Part shown: piece after piece, positions 22,813-35,118 of the stretch | How the letters are laid out: each line of letters opens with the position of its first letter | Numbering within the stretch: the first letter of the stretch is position 1 | Assembly (NCBI GenBank): GCA_002104905.1 | Contig: MCFE01000204.1 | Span: 62,001 to 126,000 of the forward strand | Length of the DNA: 64,000 nt | From: Basidiobolus meristosporus CBS 931.73 | Lineage: Eukaryota; Basidiobolomycota; Basidiobolomycetes; Basidiobolales; Basidiobolaceae | Direction: 5' to 3' | The notes under the pieces: generated by a model | Seen by the model: only the letters and a program-made list of their open reading frames with translations | Told to the model about the DNA's origin: nothing | Database searches by the model: none | Position numbers and translations under genes: made by a program

Positions 22813-24817
22813 TGATTGACGGGCGAATTGCTTAGCTTTTACAATTGCAGGTATTGTAGTTGAGATCGAAATAGAAGCTGAAGAGCCATGGCTGGAAGGG
22901 CGCTGTGACTATGGACATTAAGAGCTTATCAATATACTCGCGTTTGTAAGATCAACGCAGCTACTGGCTGTTTACCATATGATTAATATATAGAAACCAA
23001 AAAACTCGATAAGAATATCAGGAGTGTACACTTGGTGGTGTATAGAGAAACCTTTAGAAAAATAAGCATTAGATAACTCCAGATTTAGTCGGCTTGGCTA
23101 TACCAGCCATAAAGTCAAACGCTTTCCGAGACAAAACCTACTTGGGCTGATAAGATGTTGACGTGGTGGACTTCCTTTTCTAAGTAGCAAACTACGTGGA
23201 GTATTTTAGCCATTACTGTTCAGTCGAAAATCTCACCAAAGTCAGGAAATACCGGTTAGACGGAAATCGCTCCTTGTGAGAATGAGATTTTTGCTTTAAT
23301 GCAATTTGTACTTTCAAAATGAAACTGCCAGGGCTAATTTACCGGTATCAGCAGCCTTTCGTGTGTTTTTAGGGATATGGACGATGCTATACAATCCTGA
23401 TGGCGAAGTGACGCTGAATGGATTGGGTCCTTGTATGATTGACAGTGATATTTTCTTGCTATGTGTTGTATGGATATGGGTATCCAGTATCTAATGTAAA
23501 CTCGGACAATACTCAAAACTGTATTAGATGATTCTATTGCTCATCACCTCACCGATATATGTTTCGACGCACCATTGGTATAACATAGGCACGCCCAATC
23601 GGAGGGCGTAAAGATTGTTTCAGCCAGTCATAATCAGATATGAAGAGCAGAATTGAAAAACTCATGTCAGGCAAGTATATAAAGGTAATTATATACTAAA
23701 GATGGAAGAGAGCCCTTGTAATACCATTTTAAAATGGCCAAGAATATATGTATATGGACACTTCTTGGACCAGAAAACAGTTCCCGAGGTGTTTTCTCAT
23801 TTCGAATCAGCGATTCACCTTCTGAGCTAGAACCCAATTGGCCACTTGCACTCGATCACCTATTCAGTGAGGTAACTAGCAGCCAGTCTGCATATCAGAT
23901 TACAAAGGTATACAATGCAACGCCCATGTGACATGGATTCAGGTATAATATAGCACAACAAGAGCTGCCGACACCAGTGACGATTGCACGCCTCATGGAT
24001 GAATTGCTAGATTATGCGGGGACCATACTGGGATGGGATGGTGGATCTAATAGATGTTCAACCCAATCTGCAAGATGCTGGCTGACCAGGGTCATGGGAT
24101 GATCGGTGGTGAGGAGCCAATGCCAACTATGGGAAAACGAACCATACATGCTGGAGCAGCGGCCCATCCCCGAGTAGTTGTCGCCAAGATCCTGTGCCTG
24201 GGTCGTTTTCACCACTTTCATGGCTAGGTGCACGCGCATGGGAGACACTGATCTTGGTGGAGTATTTTGGGTGATTCTGCCCATTAACCTGATGTGGATG
24301 TGTTGGATCACAGTAGACATCTATTGAATTTTACCAGATCGGTTGAAACAAACGCGCGTGGAATCTTGATTTCATCTTTGGTACTGGTTTGAGTCAGAGC
24401 TCGTGATGGGTTACGTTCAGCTTGACGAAGCGCCCATATGTAGACTATCCCCACGGCATGTTGTCTGTTACAATCAACCCCGGACTTCTAGTTTGAAGTT
24501 GGCATCGTCATCTTACAGAGTGGCAGTCCATTTTTGGTGATACATCTTGTTTAATGGAGCCCACATACATCTAGGATTGGATTGCTGCAGGTGACACTTG
24601 GTACTTATCAAAGATCTGACAGCATATTCAACGTGCCCATGTGCGGTGTGGTTTTACCTCCGCTACATCGTATAGCAACTAACACACGACTCGTTTGGAA
24701 ACTTACTCGGGGTTTTTTTCTACTAGAATGATAGCCACTCGAAACAGTTGGTGTCGATCCATAAACAATCGGGCCAAACACTAGGCAATATCTCTGATTG
24801 TTCGTAAACAACAGGTT
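22813..24817. other. 2-kb intergenic region
   Basis: Lies between the divergent kelch (-) and phosphoesterase (+) genes and so contains both promoters. No coding exon chain or repeat was recognised in it. Confidence 0.4.
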
Positions 24818-24826
24818 TATATAAAA
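24818..24826 (+). promoter_or_regulatory. TATA box of the phosphoesterase gene
   Basis: TATATAAAA lies 63-71 bp upstream of the ATG at 24889. Confidence 0.55.
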
Positions 24827-24888
24827 CGAGCCGAGTTGCTGAAATTTTCCTTAGCACTGAGAAGATTCCTCTGTTGTAAAGCTAAATC

Positions 24889-25951
24889 ATGTTCACTAAT
24901 CGTCTTAGTATACTTTTGGCTTGGCTTTCAACGGGAATTCCTTATGCTGCTCTGGCAGCTAAAAATGATACTTCTCAAGTGCTCTCTAGAAATTCTCTGC
25001 CACCTGACGGGAAATGGTTTAACCGGATTATGATTGTCATGTTGGAAAATACTGATTTTGACGTGGCAGCAAAGAATCAATATTTTACTGACATCGCAAA
25101 AAGGGGTCTATTACTCACCAACTTCTATGGTGTAACGCACCCATCCAAAGGTAACTACATTGCGCAGGTGTATGGATCTTTTGAGGACCTAGAAGATGAC
25201 GGACCCAAAACGTAAGCAGTTTCATTCTAAACAAGGAATGCATCATATTGACCAAGGCTTCGTCGTATTAGCTTTGCCGGGAATAATCTAGTGGATCTTT
25301 TAGAGTCAAAGATGTTGTCCTGGAAGGCATACCAGGAGGACTATCCAGGAAACTGTTTTCCCGGTAATACTGATCTGTATTTCGAAAAACACAACCCTTT
25401 TATTACAATGGAAAACGTGAGGTAATTCAAACCAGTGTATAGATTTTGGCGTGTGCCGTGGTAACACATTTTATAGAAACCGTCCGGAACGATGCGCAAA
25501 GATCGTCGACGCCTCTGAACTTGATAAGGATATTCGTATGGACACGTTGCCACACCTTATATACTTCACTCCGAACATCCTAAACGATGCACACGACACT
25601 GATATTTCGTTTGCAGCAAATTGGTTGAAAAAATTTATCGAGCCCAAGCTAGCTAATGCCGAGCTCATGGACGAGATGCTCGTAGTAATTACTTTTGATG
25701 AGCGCGAAAGTTTCAACTCCAGCAATGATCCTGACAACAAGGTATTCACAGTGCTGCTTGGTAAAGGGATTCAACAGCTTCCAAATGGGATCGATTCAAC
25801 TCGATACGACCATTACAGTCTACTAAGGACTATCGAGGACAATTGGGAGTTAGGGACATTGGGTAGAAACGATACGAAAGCATATCCATTTAAGAATCTT
25901 GTCCCATTAATAGATTTGGCTCAAAAAGAGCTGGGCGAAGATGATTTCTGA
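24889..25951 (+). CDS. Secreted phosphoesterase/acid phosphatase (PF04185-type)
   Basis: Three exons: 24889-25211, 25272-25421 and 25477-25951; 948 nt, 315 aa, both introns in phase 2. The first ~23 residues (MFTNRLSILLAWLSTGIPYA) are a secretion signal. The phosphoesterase family motifs are intact: MLENTDFD, GVTHPSKGNYIAQVYGS (Thr-His-Pro-Ser nucleophile region), LESKMLSWKAYQEDYPGNC, ITFDERES and RYDHYSLLRTIEDNW. Members of this family are extracellular or vacuolar acid phosphatases or phospholipase C-like enzymes; the substrate cannot be decided here. Several NxS/T sites (ND near residue 26 onward) suggest glycosylation. Confidence 0.9.
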
Positions 25952-26276
25952 GCACTCGAGCAATACTTGGAGTAGTGATCACTTTAATATGTAGCTGTAA
26001 ATCGTGTTTGGATCAAATGGTTATTTTATCTATTGAGTTCGCATTGTAATAAAAGCATCCTAATCTTTGCTCTAATAATGCATATGCATTAAAAATCCAT
26101 TGACGCTCAACTTGAAAACCCACAGATGTGGAATATATTGTTATTTGCTTGAAATTTTTCTTCAGCTATAGTATCAACAATCCTTATCCCACTGTTGGAT
26201 TGTGCTTTTCATCCAGTTTTTGTGTATCCACATCCTGACATATAAACCCATATATATATATCAGCAGTGTTTCAAA

Positions 26277-26955
26277 ATGAACACCGTCGAGTCGTTAGAG
26301 CATCTAATTAAAGGCGAGCATTCTTTTTCCATCTTGTAGCAACGAAGTAATCGCTATGATTGCGACAAGTACCAACTGATAGCTAATATTGTGTGCACGA
26401 TAGAGAGGTTAATCGATACCAAAATCATCGATGGAGTGACATTGCTCACTCATAATCATGCACAGAGCATCTGTGAGGTTGGGTCACTAAGTAGATTATC
26501 AGTTCAGGTACGGGTTGCTTTGCTTCGTATTCCTATCGGTGGAGAATGTTGATTCCCTTTATTAGACACCAAAAGCCACACTTACCAAGCTAGTACATTT
26601 ATTCGATACGGAGGAGTTACGTGGTATTTGTTTTCGCATCAATTCTATTCAGAAGACAGTCAGAGATCTCACTAAAGTTTCTGCGCTCTTTAGAAACTTC
26701 GCTTTCTCTAGGAGAATTTCCAACATTTATAATTGTCAAGAAGACTGTTTCCAGGTATTGCTCCATGTTTGAGAAGCTTGTCCGAACTTAACTTACACTT
26801 TCGTTTGAAGTATACATGCTGTTACTTCTGGTGCTGACCGTGCCCTAATAATCCACAATTTACCGTTTGGGTTGTTGCTTGCCGTTGCTACATACCCTAA
26901 TACGCTTGAACAGTCCACCAAACTGGTAGAAGATTTTGCAAGACTGCTTTATTAA
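26277..26955 (+). pseudogene. unknown gene, reading frame broken before the last exon
   Basis: Best exon chain: 26277-26293, 26348-26507 and 26566-26754, an open frame of 122 codons (MNTVES, then NRYDCDKYQLIANIVC..., ...SALFRNFAFSRRISNIYNC). The next acceptor (before 26811) joins in the wrong frame and stops after 8 codons. A one-base shift would instead read 47 coherent codons to the TAA at 26953-26955 (IHAVTSGADRALIIHNLPFG...). I do not recognise the family. The last segment vaguely resembles a Roadblock/longin-type strand-helix ending, but this is only an impression. It may be a recently broken gene, a sequence error, or a misjudged exon. Confidence 0.35.
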
Positions 26956-27445
26956 ATAATTCACACAATAGTAGATATTCAATAAAATGTATTAACCAGC
27001 TCTATCTTTGTCATGGTGGTAGATGGCGCACAAAACATGGTGTTTGAAGGTGGGAGCTTACATATCAAAAATCATCACATTATCTATGTGTACGGAATTC
27101 GGGCAACATCAATCTCAAATGAGAACATTTTTGAGTTGAGAGGATAAATTGTAATGTTGAAGAACCCTACAAACTCATGGTCGGCGTTAATGTGATAGGG
27201 AAACGTGTTTGTCTGTATTGATTTGAGCTGATTACTACATTGTATTAGTGCAATAATAACACTGCATATTTCTTATTGTTGCCACAAAAAGCTTCAACTG
27301 ATTCTCAAGCAAATGGAACTCTTTGGAATGGATAATTGACACTGACAAATGCATATTTAGCCGATGAAACAGTGGTCCCCCGGATAAAAAAGGAGACCCG
27401 GAATATATTTCCATATGAGGTATATTAATCAGGGAGCCGATAGGG
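26956..27445. other. intergenic upstream of pirin
   Basis: AT-rich spacer with no gene seen. Its end forms the pirin promoter. Confidence 0.4.
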
Positions 27446-27454
27446 TATAAATAT
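27446..27454 (+). promoter_or_regulatory. TATA box of the pirin gene
   Basis: TATAAATAT about 44-52 bp before the ATG at 27498. Confidence 0.55.
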
Positions 27455-27497
27455 ATCTAATGAGGCAGAGGCCATCACAAACCTTATCATCTACAAA

Positions 27498-28353
27498 ATG
27501 GCAATTACCATCACACCAAGACGAAGCGAAGAACGCGGTCATGCTAACCACGGATGGCTGGACAGCTATCATACATTTAGTTTTGCTAGCTATTGGGATG
27601 CTCGTTTTGAGCAATATGGCCCACTCAGGGTAATCAATGAAGATATCGTCCAAGGAGGTAAGTGTTGATATTCGTAACTTAATATTCTTGTTCGAGAACT
27701 GACCAAACCATCAGGTGCTGGCTTCCCAACACACCCTCACAGGGAGTTTGAAATCTGGTCGTACGTAGTGTCAGGAGAGTTGATGCATAAAGACAGTAAG
27801 TATCATCTTTATCATCATCCAGCTGACTATCCTTCCTAACCTTGCTTTCCATCAAGGCACTGGAACCCACGAAACAATCAAACGTGGCCAAGTTCAATTC
27901 ACTACCGCCGGTACTGGTGTTACCCACTCTGAATTCAACGCCCACCCTAAAGATCCAGTGCATTTTATTCAGATCTGGGCCAAACCTGACCAAAGTAGGC
28001 TCCCTCCAAATTATGTGACTATGGAGTGGGATGAGGATGATAAAATCAACAAGTTATGCCTGATTATCAAACCAACTGGAAAGGCCGGTGCTAGAGCCAT
28101 CCAGTGCCATACCGACCTCTGGATGTATGCCTCAATCCTCAAGAAAGACAACCAAGTGGTCCATAGTATTGAGGCCTCGGGTCGTAAACAGTACATCCAT
28201 CTTATAAATACTGGAGGGAAGCTTGAGGTTGGTGGTGTCCAATTAAATAGTGGTGATGGTGCATTCATTAGCGAGGCCAATCAAGGCGATCAGCTGGTTA
28301 TTACCTCCATTGGAGAAGAACCCGCGGAATTTCTACTTTTCGATATGCAATAA
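27498..28353 (+). CDS. Pirin-family cupin (YhhW/quercetinase-like)
   Basis: Three exons: 27498-27657, 27715-27795 and 27857-28353; 738 nt, 245 aa, both introns in phase 1. It opens [29 protein letters not shown], close to bacterial YhhW-type pirins. The metal-binding cupin residues are present: His60 and His62 in [13 protein letters not shown], and His104 and Glu106 in [10 protein letters not shown]. It therefore likely holds an Fe or similar metal. Characterised relatives have quercetin 2,3-dioxygenase activity or act as redox-sensing nuclear cofactors; which applies here is unknown. The close resemblance to bacterial pirins may reflect old transfer, but the two introns show it is long established. 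Confidence 0.92.
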
Positions 28354-29832
28354 CCCCCTTGTGTAAATAAACTCAATTTTACTAAGCCTCAGGGCTCAAC
28401 TGAAGGCTCCAGTAACAAACCAATATGTGCCAACCGATTTTTCGAGCCTACTCTTCGTCACCACATCCAGTGGTTCTTTTGGCCTAGTGGTAATAGTGGG
28501 CCTGAGGGAGTCTATCATCAGTAAGACTTTGACTCAAGATCATCCATTGGCTTTATCTGGTTGGCCCTGATTTTGCATAGAAAGTGAAAAACATCTCATT
28601 GTAGCTTGGTATGCAAGCTCATTTGGCCATCAATGGCATGGTTCTTTTGGAAACTAAGGTTGCAACACTGCCACTAAGAATTAAACTGTGTTAACTCCGT
28701 CTCTGATGCAAGCTGATGACTGAGTCCATTATGTGGGAAAGGTTCCTGCCAAACCTCATCAGCTTCTTTGTAGCCAGAATACTATAGATATCATGGACTC
28801 TTCAGCAGTCACCTATTCTGCATATTCAGTGAAATCTGCAAGCTTATTGACTCTTGTCAAACCTGATGTATTGTTAATTTTCTAATACTACAGTATGACG
28901 TCACTTCTCAATCGCACCAAATGGGTGATACATCCACCCTTTTGCCGATAATATTGATAGATCCAGTCAATATCGATGATGTTGATCCAGATTGATCGTC
29001 GATAGTGATTTGTGACCAGAGTCTTTATATTTACTTCACAATCGTATTTTAAGCTAGAATGCTATTGTATATGGCATATCAAGCAAGAATAGCCCACATG
29101 GATCGGCTCCCAATTAGTCAATATTTTCCAGGACTACCAGAGCGTCACAACGTCCTTTCGCTGAGATATAGGCAAGGAATAGTGCCGTTCTTGATAAATA
29201 TAGTATAGCAGCTCATTCTCTCTGGTGAGATCTCCGCTAAAGATATCTGCCAACATATCGAGGGTTCTATAAAAGTATTAGCATGAGAGGAGCACGTGTT
29301 TTGTTTCCACATTGAACAGGAAGCAGCAATAGAAATATTTAAGAGCATCTCCGGCTTTTGGTCAATACAGTCATGTGCCAGAGTATTTCCGGATTTAGAG
29401 GAATTCTCAGAATTAGCCGGCTGTATTCATCCACTACCCAGGGGAATCTCGGTGTTCGATCAGCTCTACAAAAATCCGCCAGACCAATCACTCCCGTATG
29501 TCGCATTGCCCATATTAGTAATATAGACACTAGACTCTGCGGTTTGCTATCATTTTGAACTGGTGGCAATGATTTGATCGTCTGAAGCCATCCAGCACTT
29601 GCGAGTACCAGAATTAGAAAATAGTTACGTTTAAATCTTCCTTGGGATACTTACACTCGTCATATCCAATCAATTAATTTCGGTTCTCGGCCAATTAGAT
29701 ATGGCGCCGGGGGTATTTGCACATTACTTTACCGTCCACCTGAGGCATTCTTAACCAGGCTCCACTCCGTGAAACTTTAGCACTTTTCTCTTTCATTCTT
29801 TCCTACTTTCCTCTCGAAGTATATCATATAAC
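28354..29832. other. intergenic region between pirin and the OSH gene
   Basis: About 1.5 kb with no recognisable gene. A pyrimidine-rich stretch (cttttctctttcattctttc) just before the OSH start is a typical fungal promoter or 5' UTR tract. Confidence 0.4.
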
Positions 29833-31315
29833 ATGGCTGGGAAAACCACCAAAAATGAGGACAAAACCGAAACTCTTACCAACGTTGCTCCTCACCACAG
29901 GAGCACTTTCATGTCTTTCCTAAAGGATGTTACTTCATTTACCGGGGATCTTTCAGCCTTGACCTGTCCCTCGTTCATGCTGAACGGTGTTTCTCTCTTG
30001 GAATATAGGTTAGTTCTACTTTTCTTCACGGACTACTTCAAAAGCACCAACCTTCATTTGTCCACTTAGCACCTACTGGGGTGATCACCCACAGTTATTG
30101 GCAGCTATCGCCAAACCAGAATCTCCGGAAGGTATATCTTCCTTCTCTTGCTGCTTACTTCGCTTTGTCATATACTCATCTCATTTCTACTCGCAGAGCG
30201 TATGATCGCGGTTGCACGCTGGTTTATTTCTACTCTGTACGGTAGCTACTTCGCTGGCTGTGTCGGTTCCACCAGTAAAAAGCCTTTCAACCCCATTCTT
30301 GGCGAGCAGTTTTTCTGCAGATGGGATGATGTTGACGGTTCTGGTGATGCCCACCTTGTGTGTGAACAAGGTAGGTTACATAGATAACAGCGAACAATCG
30401 ACTTTACCAATACCTAAACATCAACTATATAGTGAGTCACCATCCCCCAATTTCCGCCTTCTACATTGAAAACCCAAAAGCTGGAGTGTATCTCAACGGC
30501 CATTGTAAGTATGAATTGTCAGATCCAACCGTTAGAAGTTTACTCATATTCCATGCTTGCAGTTGGACAAAAGTCAAAATTCAAGGGTACTTCTATTCAG
30601 GTGAGTTTCATATGCTTTTCGGGCTTCAGTTCCGTTATTAATAATATGTTAGGTTATCCAACCTGGTAGAGTAACTGTCCGTACCACAAAAAATGATGAA
30701 TCCTACGTTGTCACTTTCCCAGACCTTTACATCAGATCGCTTTTGGTCGGAAACCCATTTATTGAGGTTGCCGGGCCAACTTCTATCGAGTGTTCCAACG
30801 GATACGTGACAGAATTTGAATTTCTAAGCAAACCGTGGTTCGGTGGTAAATACCACAAATTTACCGGGAATATCTTCCATAAAGATGATCCCAAGAATAT
30901 CCTTTACAGTATAGCAGGCAAATGGATGGCTGAATCGACTATTACCAACAATGTCACCAAGGAGTCGGAGCTATTTTTCGATGCCACTGCTACACCACCA
31001 GCCAAATACATTGTTGCACCTTTCCAAGAGCAATCTGAAATCGAGTCTAGGAGAGTTTGGGTCAAGGTGGCTCAAGCTATCCAAAAGCAGGAGTACAGCC
31101 TGGCTACTACTCACAAGAACGAGGTCGAAAACGCTCAAAGAGCACTTGTCAAGGAACGTAACAGCAAAGGAGAAGAATGGAAGCAGAGAATGTTCTATTT
31201 CGTGAAAGACCCTGTTCAGGAAAATGTAAATGTCAAATATAAGAACAAGTCCAAAACTGGAGACGTCGGCGCTTGGGTGTATAACAAGTCTCTCCATCTT
31301 CAAAACGAGAGTTAA
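29833..31315 (+). CDS. Oxysterol-binding protein homolog (short Osh4/Kes1 type)
   Basis: Six exons: 29833-30008, 30070-30131, 30197-30370, 30433-30504, 30563-30600 and 30653-31315; 1185 nt, 394 aa. The protein is essentially the ORD lipid-transfer domain, without PH or ankyrin parts. It has KPFNPILGEQF, the family signature EQVSHHPP (136-143, split by an intron after Gln137), GQKSKFKGTSI and KWFGG-like SKPWFGGKYHKF. The C-terminus carries ERNSKGEEWKQRMF. Family members exchange sterols for PI4P between the ER and Golgi or plasma membrane. Length matches yeast Osh4 (434 aa) within normal variation. Confidence 0.93.
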
Positions 31316-33991
31316 TACTTTTGAAGATGCCTTTGTATAAGAATAGACTTACGAATCTTTGTACCAACGGATTTTCAGGATGTTGGTCCATTCAAATTCG
31401 TAGAACCACCTTGACGTAATAGATTAGCAAAGGCTAATCACACAGTAGTTACTGCTTGTACTTGTTTGACATGTCTTCCCTGCCCACTACCTTGGTTTAT
31501 TTGTTATTAAAATCCAGTGTAAACTTATGCATAGTCCACAAGGTCGAGTCGTTCGAGGTTTAGCAAATTCAATGCATTGCGTGTTGGCGCTCAGACACAT
31601 GGAATCGCGTATATATTCATCCTCCAAAGATCCGAAGCTGGTTGAAAATATTATCCGAATGTTTAACCCTCCCGAGTATAGCCAGCCACCCGAAAGATCC
31701 TCCAGTAAATTCATGCCTGCATTCGTATCCTGAGAACCTATTTTGGCAATGATGCACTAAATCCCGTGGCTTTGAGCGCGCAAACACATGGGATTCGGTT
31801 GGCTAACCAATTGAAGGGAAATATTTTTACAATTTCTCCGATTTTTCTATGTATAATGAGGGCCAGAAAGTTTAGTCCAGAATGGTTAAAATGCTGTATA
31901 TATGCATTCTTGCTTTTTGTGGTGATATCAGGTACAACCTACTCTAGATATAGCATAGTACGGTAGGGGGTTCTTCCAAATTTCAAAACCGTAAACGTGG
32001 TCTTTATATGAGAAGCCACTACCCAGCATTTCAATTTGGGTCAGATATTTCAGCAAGTGGAAGTAAACCACACTGGAACGCACTACGTTAGAAAAGACCC
32101 ATTAGGAAGTCAATTGCAGAAGGGCATTTCACAAGTGCAACGAACACTCTCGCTGTGCACATTCCGCTTACCCACTCACCCCTAGCCCATTGATAATCAT
32201 TGACAGAATCGAAGCCCTCTTTAGGCAAGTCGTTTCAATAGCTTCGGTATTTCCCATGTCAGCCGCCCATCCGCGGCTCAAATTTCCGCGAGCTTAATTT
32301 AGAACAATCACCAACCAGCCTTAGATATTCGCGCAGGATGATACTATCGAAACTCAAGATATGCTGGATTCTATTATAACCAGCAACATTTGTACAAAAG
32401 CTTGATCATCGTGCAACCGTATCGCTGATCTAACAACCAAATCAAGAAACCTGAATGCTGGAAAATTTACACAGTAAGTACAAAATGTCATTACCAGCAT
32501 AGTGATGTTTAAGGGAGCGTCATCAGTTGCTTCATCGAGGAAATAGAGCACAAATTGGATACCTAACATGTGGTCTGCATCGAAAATGTGGCATGCTAAC
32601 AAGTTTTGGGGTATCAAAGAACATAAAGACTGCCATATACCTTTGCCATCCGCAGTCTGCTCATTTGGAAACCATTTTGCCCACAGTAATAGATTTCAAT
32701 ACAATTAGCCGATAAGATCTAGGACTCGGATTGCAAGGATGACATCTTAAATGCGGAAATTAGGCTGGCTTTACTCCGCAATTCTATATATTCAACAAAC
32801 ACGCTCTGGCTGAAGATAGCACTATGTGACACCAAGCAAACAACTGGGAGTCGCTTAAAACCAATTCATGGCTGGATTGCAGTTGTACAGCCGCAATCTC
32901 ATTTACCAATCTGATGATGACTTGTGCAGTTGTATTCAAGGTTTGTGCATCTGAGATTGGAACAAGGTTCCACTCGAAGAACTTACGGAAAATAGGGCAA
33001 CTGTTGGACAAAGGGCCTTCGTGAACAGTAGATGGCTATGAGCCGTAAAGCAATGCGTATTAACGTATCAAATCAGTGCCTATTCTACTATATTAGCACA
33101 ATGTGGTCATGCGCTTTCATTTATCAAGCACAAACAACCAGGCTTCCTTGCTGGTAAACATGCATCTCATTCTGAAAAAGCAAAGGAATAATCGCATTGG
33201 ACAAGATAGCTTCCGACCTGGAGCCTTATCTAATGCGATGCCTTCATCCCCCTAATTTTCCAGCAGCTTTGCACTCGAGAGTAAGAAATCTGACAGTGAA
33301 CAACACGATGTATGGTAGAATGAGGTTACTCATTAAATATCCAGAGCGATAACCCTGGCTTACAGATTTGTACGAATCTCTATGTGGTTATATCTGATCA
33401 GAGAGGCATTCCGGATTCCACCGACTATTATCAAGAATCACCAACAGCAGATTTCTCGTAGCCTCTACACTGAGGCCATGTGCCACCGTAGCTTTGATCC
33501 AATTAATCAAATAGGGGTGTCGTCCCAATCTAAACAGTTGCTTTATTCGCAGATTTCTTGGCACTCTTAACATAGATTTTGTTATTGAAAACGATGAAGT
33601 GGATTAATAATCAGTCAACCACACAGAATGCTCGGCAAAATATGGTAGAACATCACCTCTATGACTTGTCACTTTGTTTTAGGTTCACCCAGCTAGAGTT
33701 AATCCCTGTCATTCGCCGATTTTCCTAGTTGGGAAAGCTGTTAATGGCTGAATTATACCCTTGTCGGTCCGTTATTTGGCAGGTAACCGAGTCAAAATCA
33801 TTCAATGAGCATAGGTGTTTGAGGCTCTAATTAGCACGGTTATTAAGATTGCATACTGAGCCTAGTTTTTCTTAACGTAATCTATATTCTACCTTGGATT
33901 ATGTTTATTTGGGCCAGTTTTCCCGAACCTTGATTTTCGTTTTACAGCGTGAAAGATAAATTGAGTTGATCCATGTAAAATCGCCTATTTG
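31316..33991. other. 2.7-kb gene-poor region
   Basis: No intact gene. On the minus strand, open stretches near 33388-33573 (GRHPYLINWIKATVAHG), 32784-33011 and 32354-32617 look faintly protein-like and might be remains of one decayed gene, but they could not be joined or identified. The right end is the WOPR-gene promoter. Confidence 0.3.
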
Positions 33992-33998
33992 TATAAAT
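33992..33998 (+). promoter_or_regulatory. TATA box of the WOPR gene
   Basis: TATAAAT about 176 bp before the ATG at 34174, leaving room for a 5' UTR of roughly 140 nt that includes a pyrimidine-rich tract. Confidence 0.45.
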
Positions 33999-34173
33999 AG
34001 ATGGAATCCTCTTCTCCGCTTGGCTATACATCATCCTTTATAATTCTGTTGCTAATCAACCTCGGCTTGCTCTCGATCTCCTCGCCAATATTGTACAGTT
34101 ATCGTGGCACTAACTTCCGATTCCAAAGCCCGCTCCAAATCGCCCACAGCCTGGAGCCCACTACAATTCTATT

Positions 34174-35118
34174 ATGCAAACTTATTTTGGTTACATCGAA
34201 TCAGTTCTCGATGCGCTCTTGGTGATTGAAGCCTGTCGTTTGGGCTATCTTAATCGGGTGCAAAGACGATTGAGTGAGAAAGAACGGCAGAACCTTCAGT
34301 CGGGCTCTGTATATGTTTGGGAGGAAGAGGAATCTGGGATGCGTCGTTGGACAGATGGTCGAGCATGGTCTCCTTCACGTGTCCTTGGAAGTTTTTTGGT
34401 TTATCGTGAGCTCGAGAATAAACGGAAATACAATAAATCCCTGTTGAATCACCCCTCTCCTCCATTATCCGTTATAGAAGGGGATCTAAGTGACAAGCGC
34501 GACAATTCCCATATGGAGTTCCCGTTTAAAGATCACGGCCTGGTCAAGCAGTCTCTTTCGGTTACCACCGCTAGCAATCGCAAACTCCACCTGATTAGTT
34601 ACTATTCCAAAGAACACATCGCCTCCGGCCGGTTGAAAACGCCCTCCATTGATCCTTTCTTTTCTCATATCCGGGTTCCTAAAGGACTCTACCCTGACAT
34701 GAATGCTGAGTATGAGGATACTCGATTCCTGTTAGCTGATAATCCTCAAGCTATCAGCACCAGGTCCAATTCATTGGCATTTCGGCCGACCCGCTCAGAT
34801 TCTTGGGAAAACCAAAATCAAAGTGCGCTAGTCAAGACACCGAACCATGAACGTTCGTCGCCATTCCAACATACATCGCTCCTACCAAGCCCACCAGCCC
34901 CCGAGCAAGCTTCAGTCTCAGCAGCAGAGCTAGACCTTCCACCACTCAAGTTACCCCGACTCCCTAGTCTTAACCTGATAGCAGATGTTCGCTCAACACC
35001 ACCAAACACCCTTACACCTCACCCTACACTCCCTCCATTGGTAGTTCCAATGCCTAATATCTCCACTAGTGAAGATCATCGGCAATTAGCCCATTTGTCA
35101 ACAACGTTCTCGATCTAG
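34174..35118 (+). CDS. WOPR (Gti1/Pac2/Wor1) family transcription factor
   Basis: An uninterrupted 314-aa frame. WOPRa lies at the N-terminus: YFGYIESVLDALLVIEACRLG, RRLSEKERQN, SGSVYVWEEEESGMRRWTDG and RAWSPSRVLGSFLVYREL. WOPRb follows after a short linker at ~125-155: LVKQSLSVTTASNRKLHLISYY and SGRLKTPS. Together they form the composite DNA-binding domain of fungal master regulators such as Wor1, Ryp1, Mit1 and Pac2, which control dimorphism and development. The rest (~165-314) is Pro/Ser-rich and probably an activation region. It acts in the nucleus; targets are unknown. Confidence 0.93.
   Translation: MQTYFGYIESVLDALLVIEACRLGYLNRVQRRLSEKERQNLQSGSVYVWEEEESGMRRWTDGRAWSPSRVLGSFLVYRELENKRKYNKSLLNHPSPPLSVIEGDLSDKRDNSHMEFPFKDHGLVKQSLSVTTASNRKLHLISYYSKEHIASGRLKTPSIDPFFSHIRVPKGLYPDMNAEYEDTRFLLADNPQAISTRSNSLAFRPTRSDSWENQNQSALVKTPNHERSSPFQHTSLLPSPPAPEQASVSAAELDLPPLKLPRLPSLNLIADVRSTPPNTLTPHPTLPPLVVPMPNISTSEDHRQLAHLSTTFSI

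Noticed and set aside
34001-34225. ATG frame upstream of and overlapping the WOPR start, as a possible regulatory upstream frame
   Set aside because: Its ATG lies only a few bases after the TATA box, so it is probably upstream of the transcription start.
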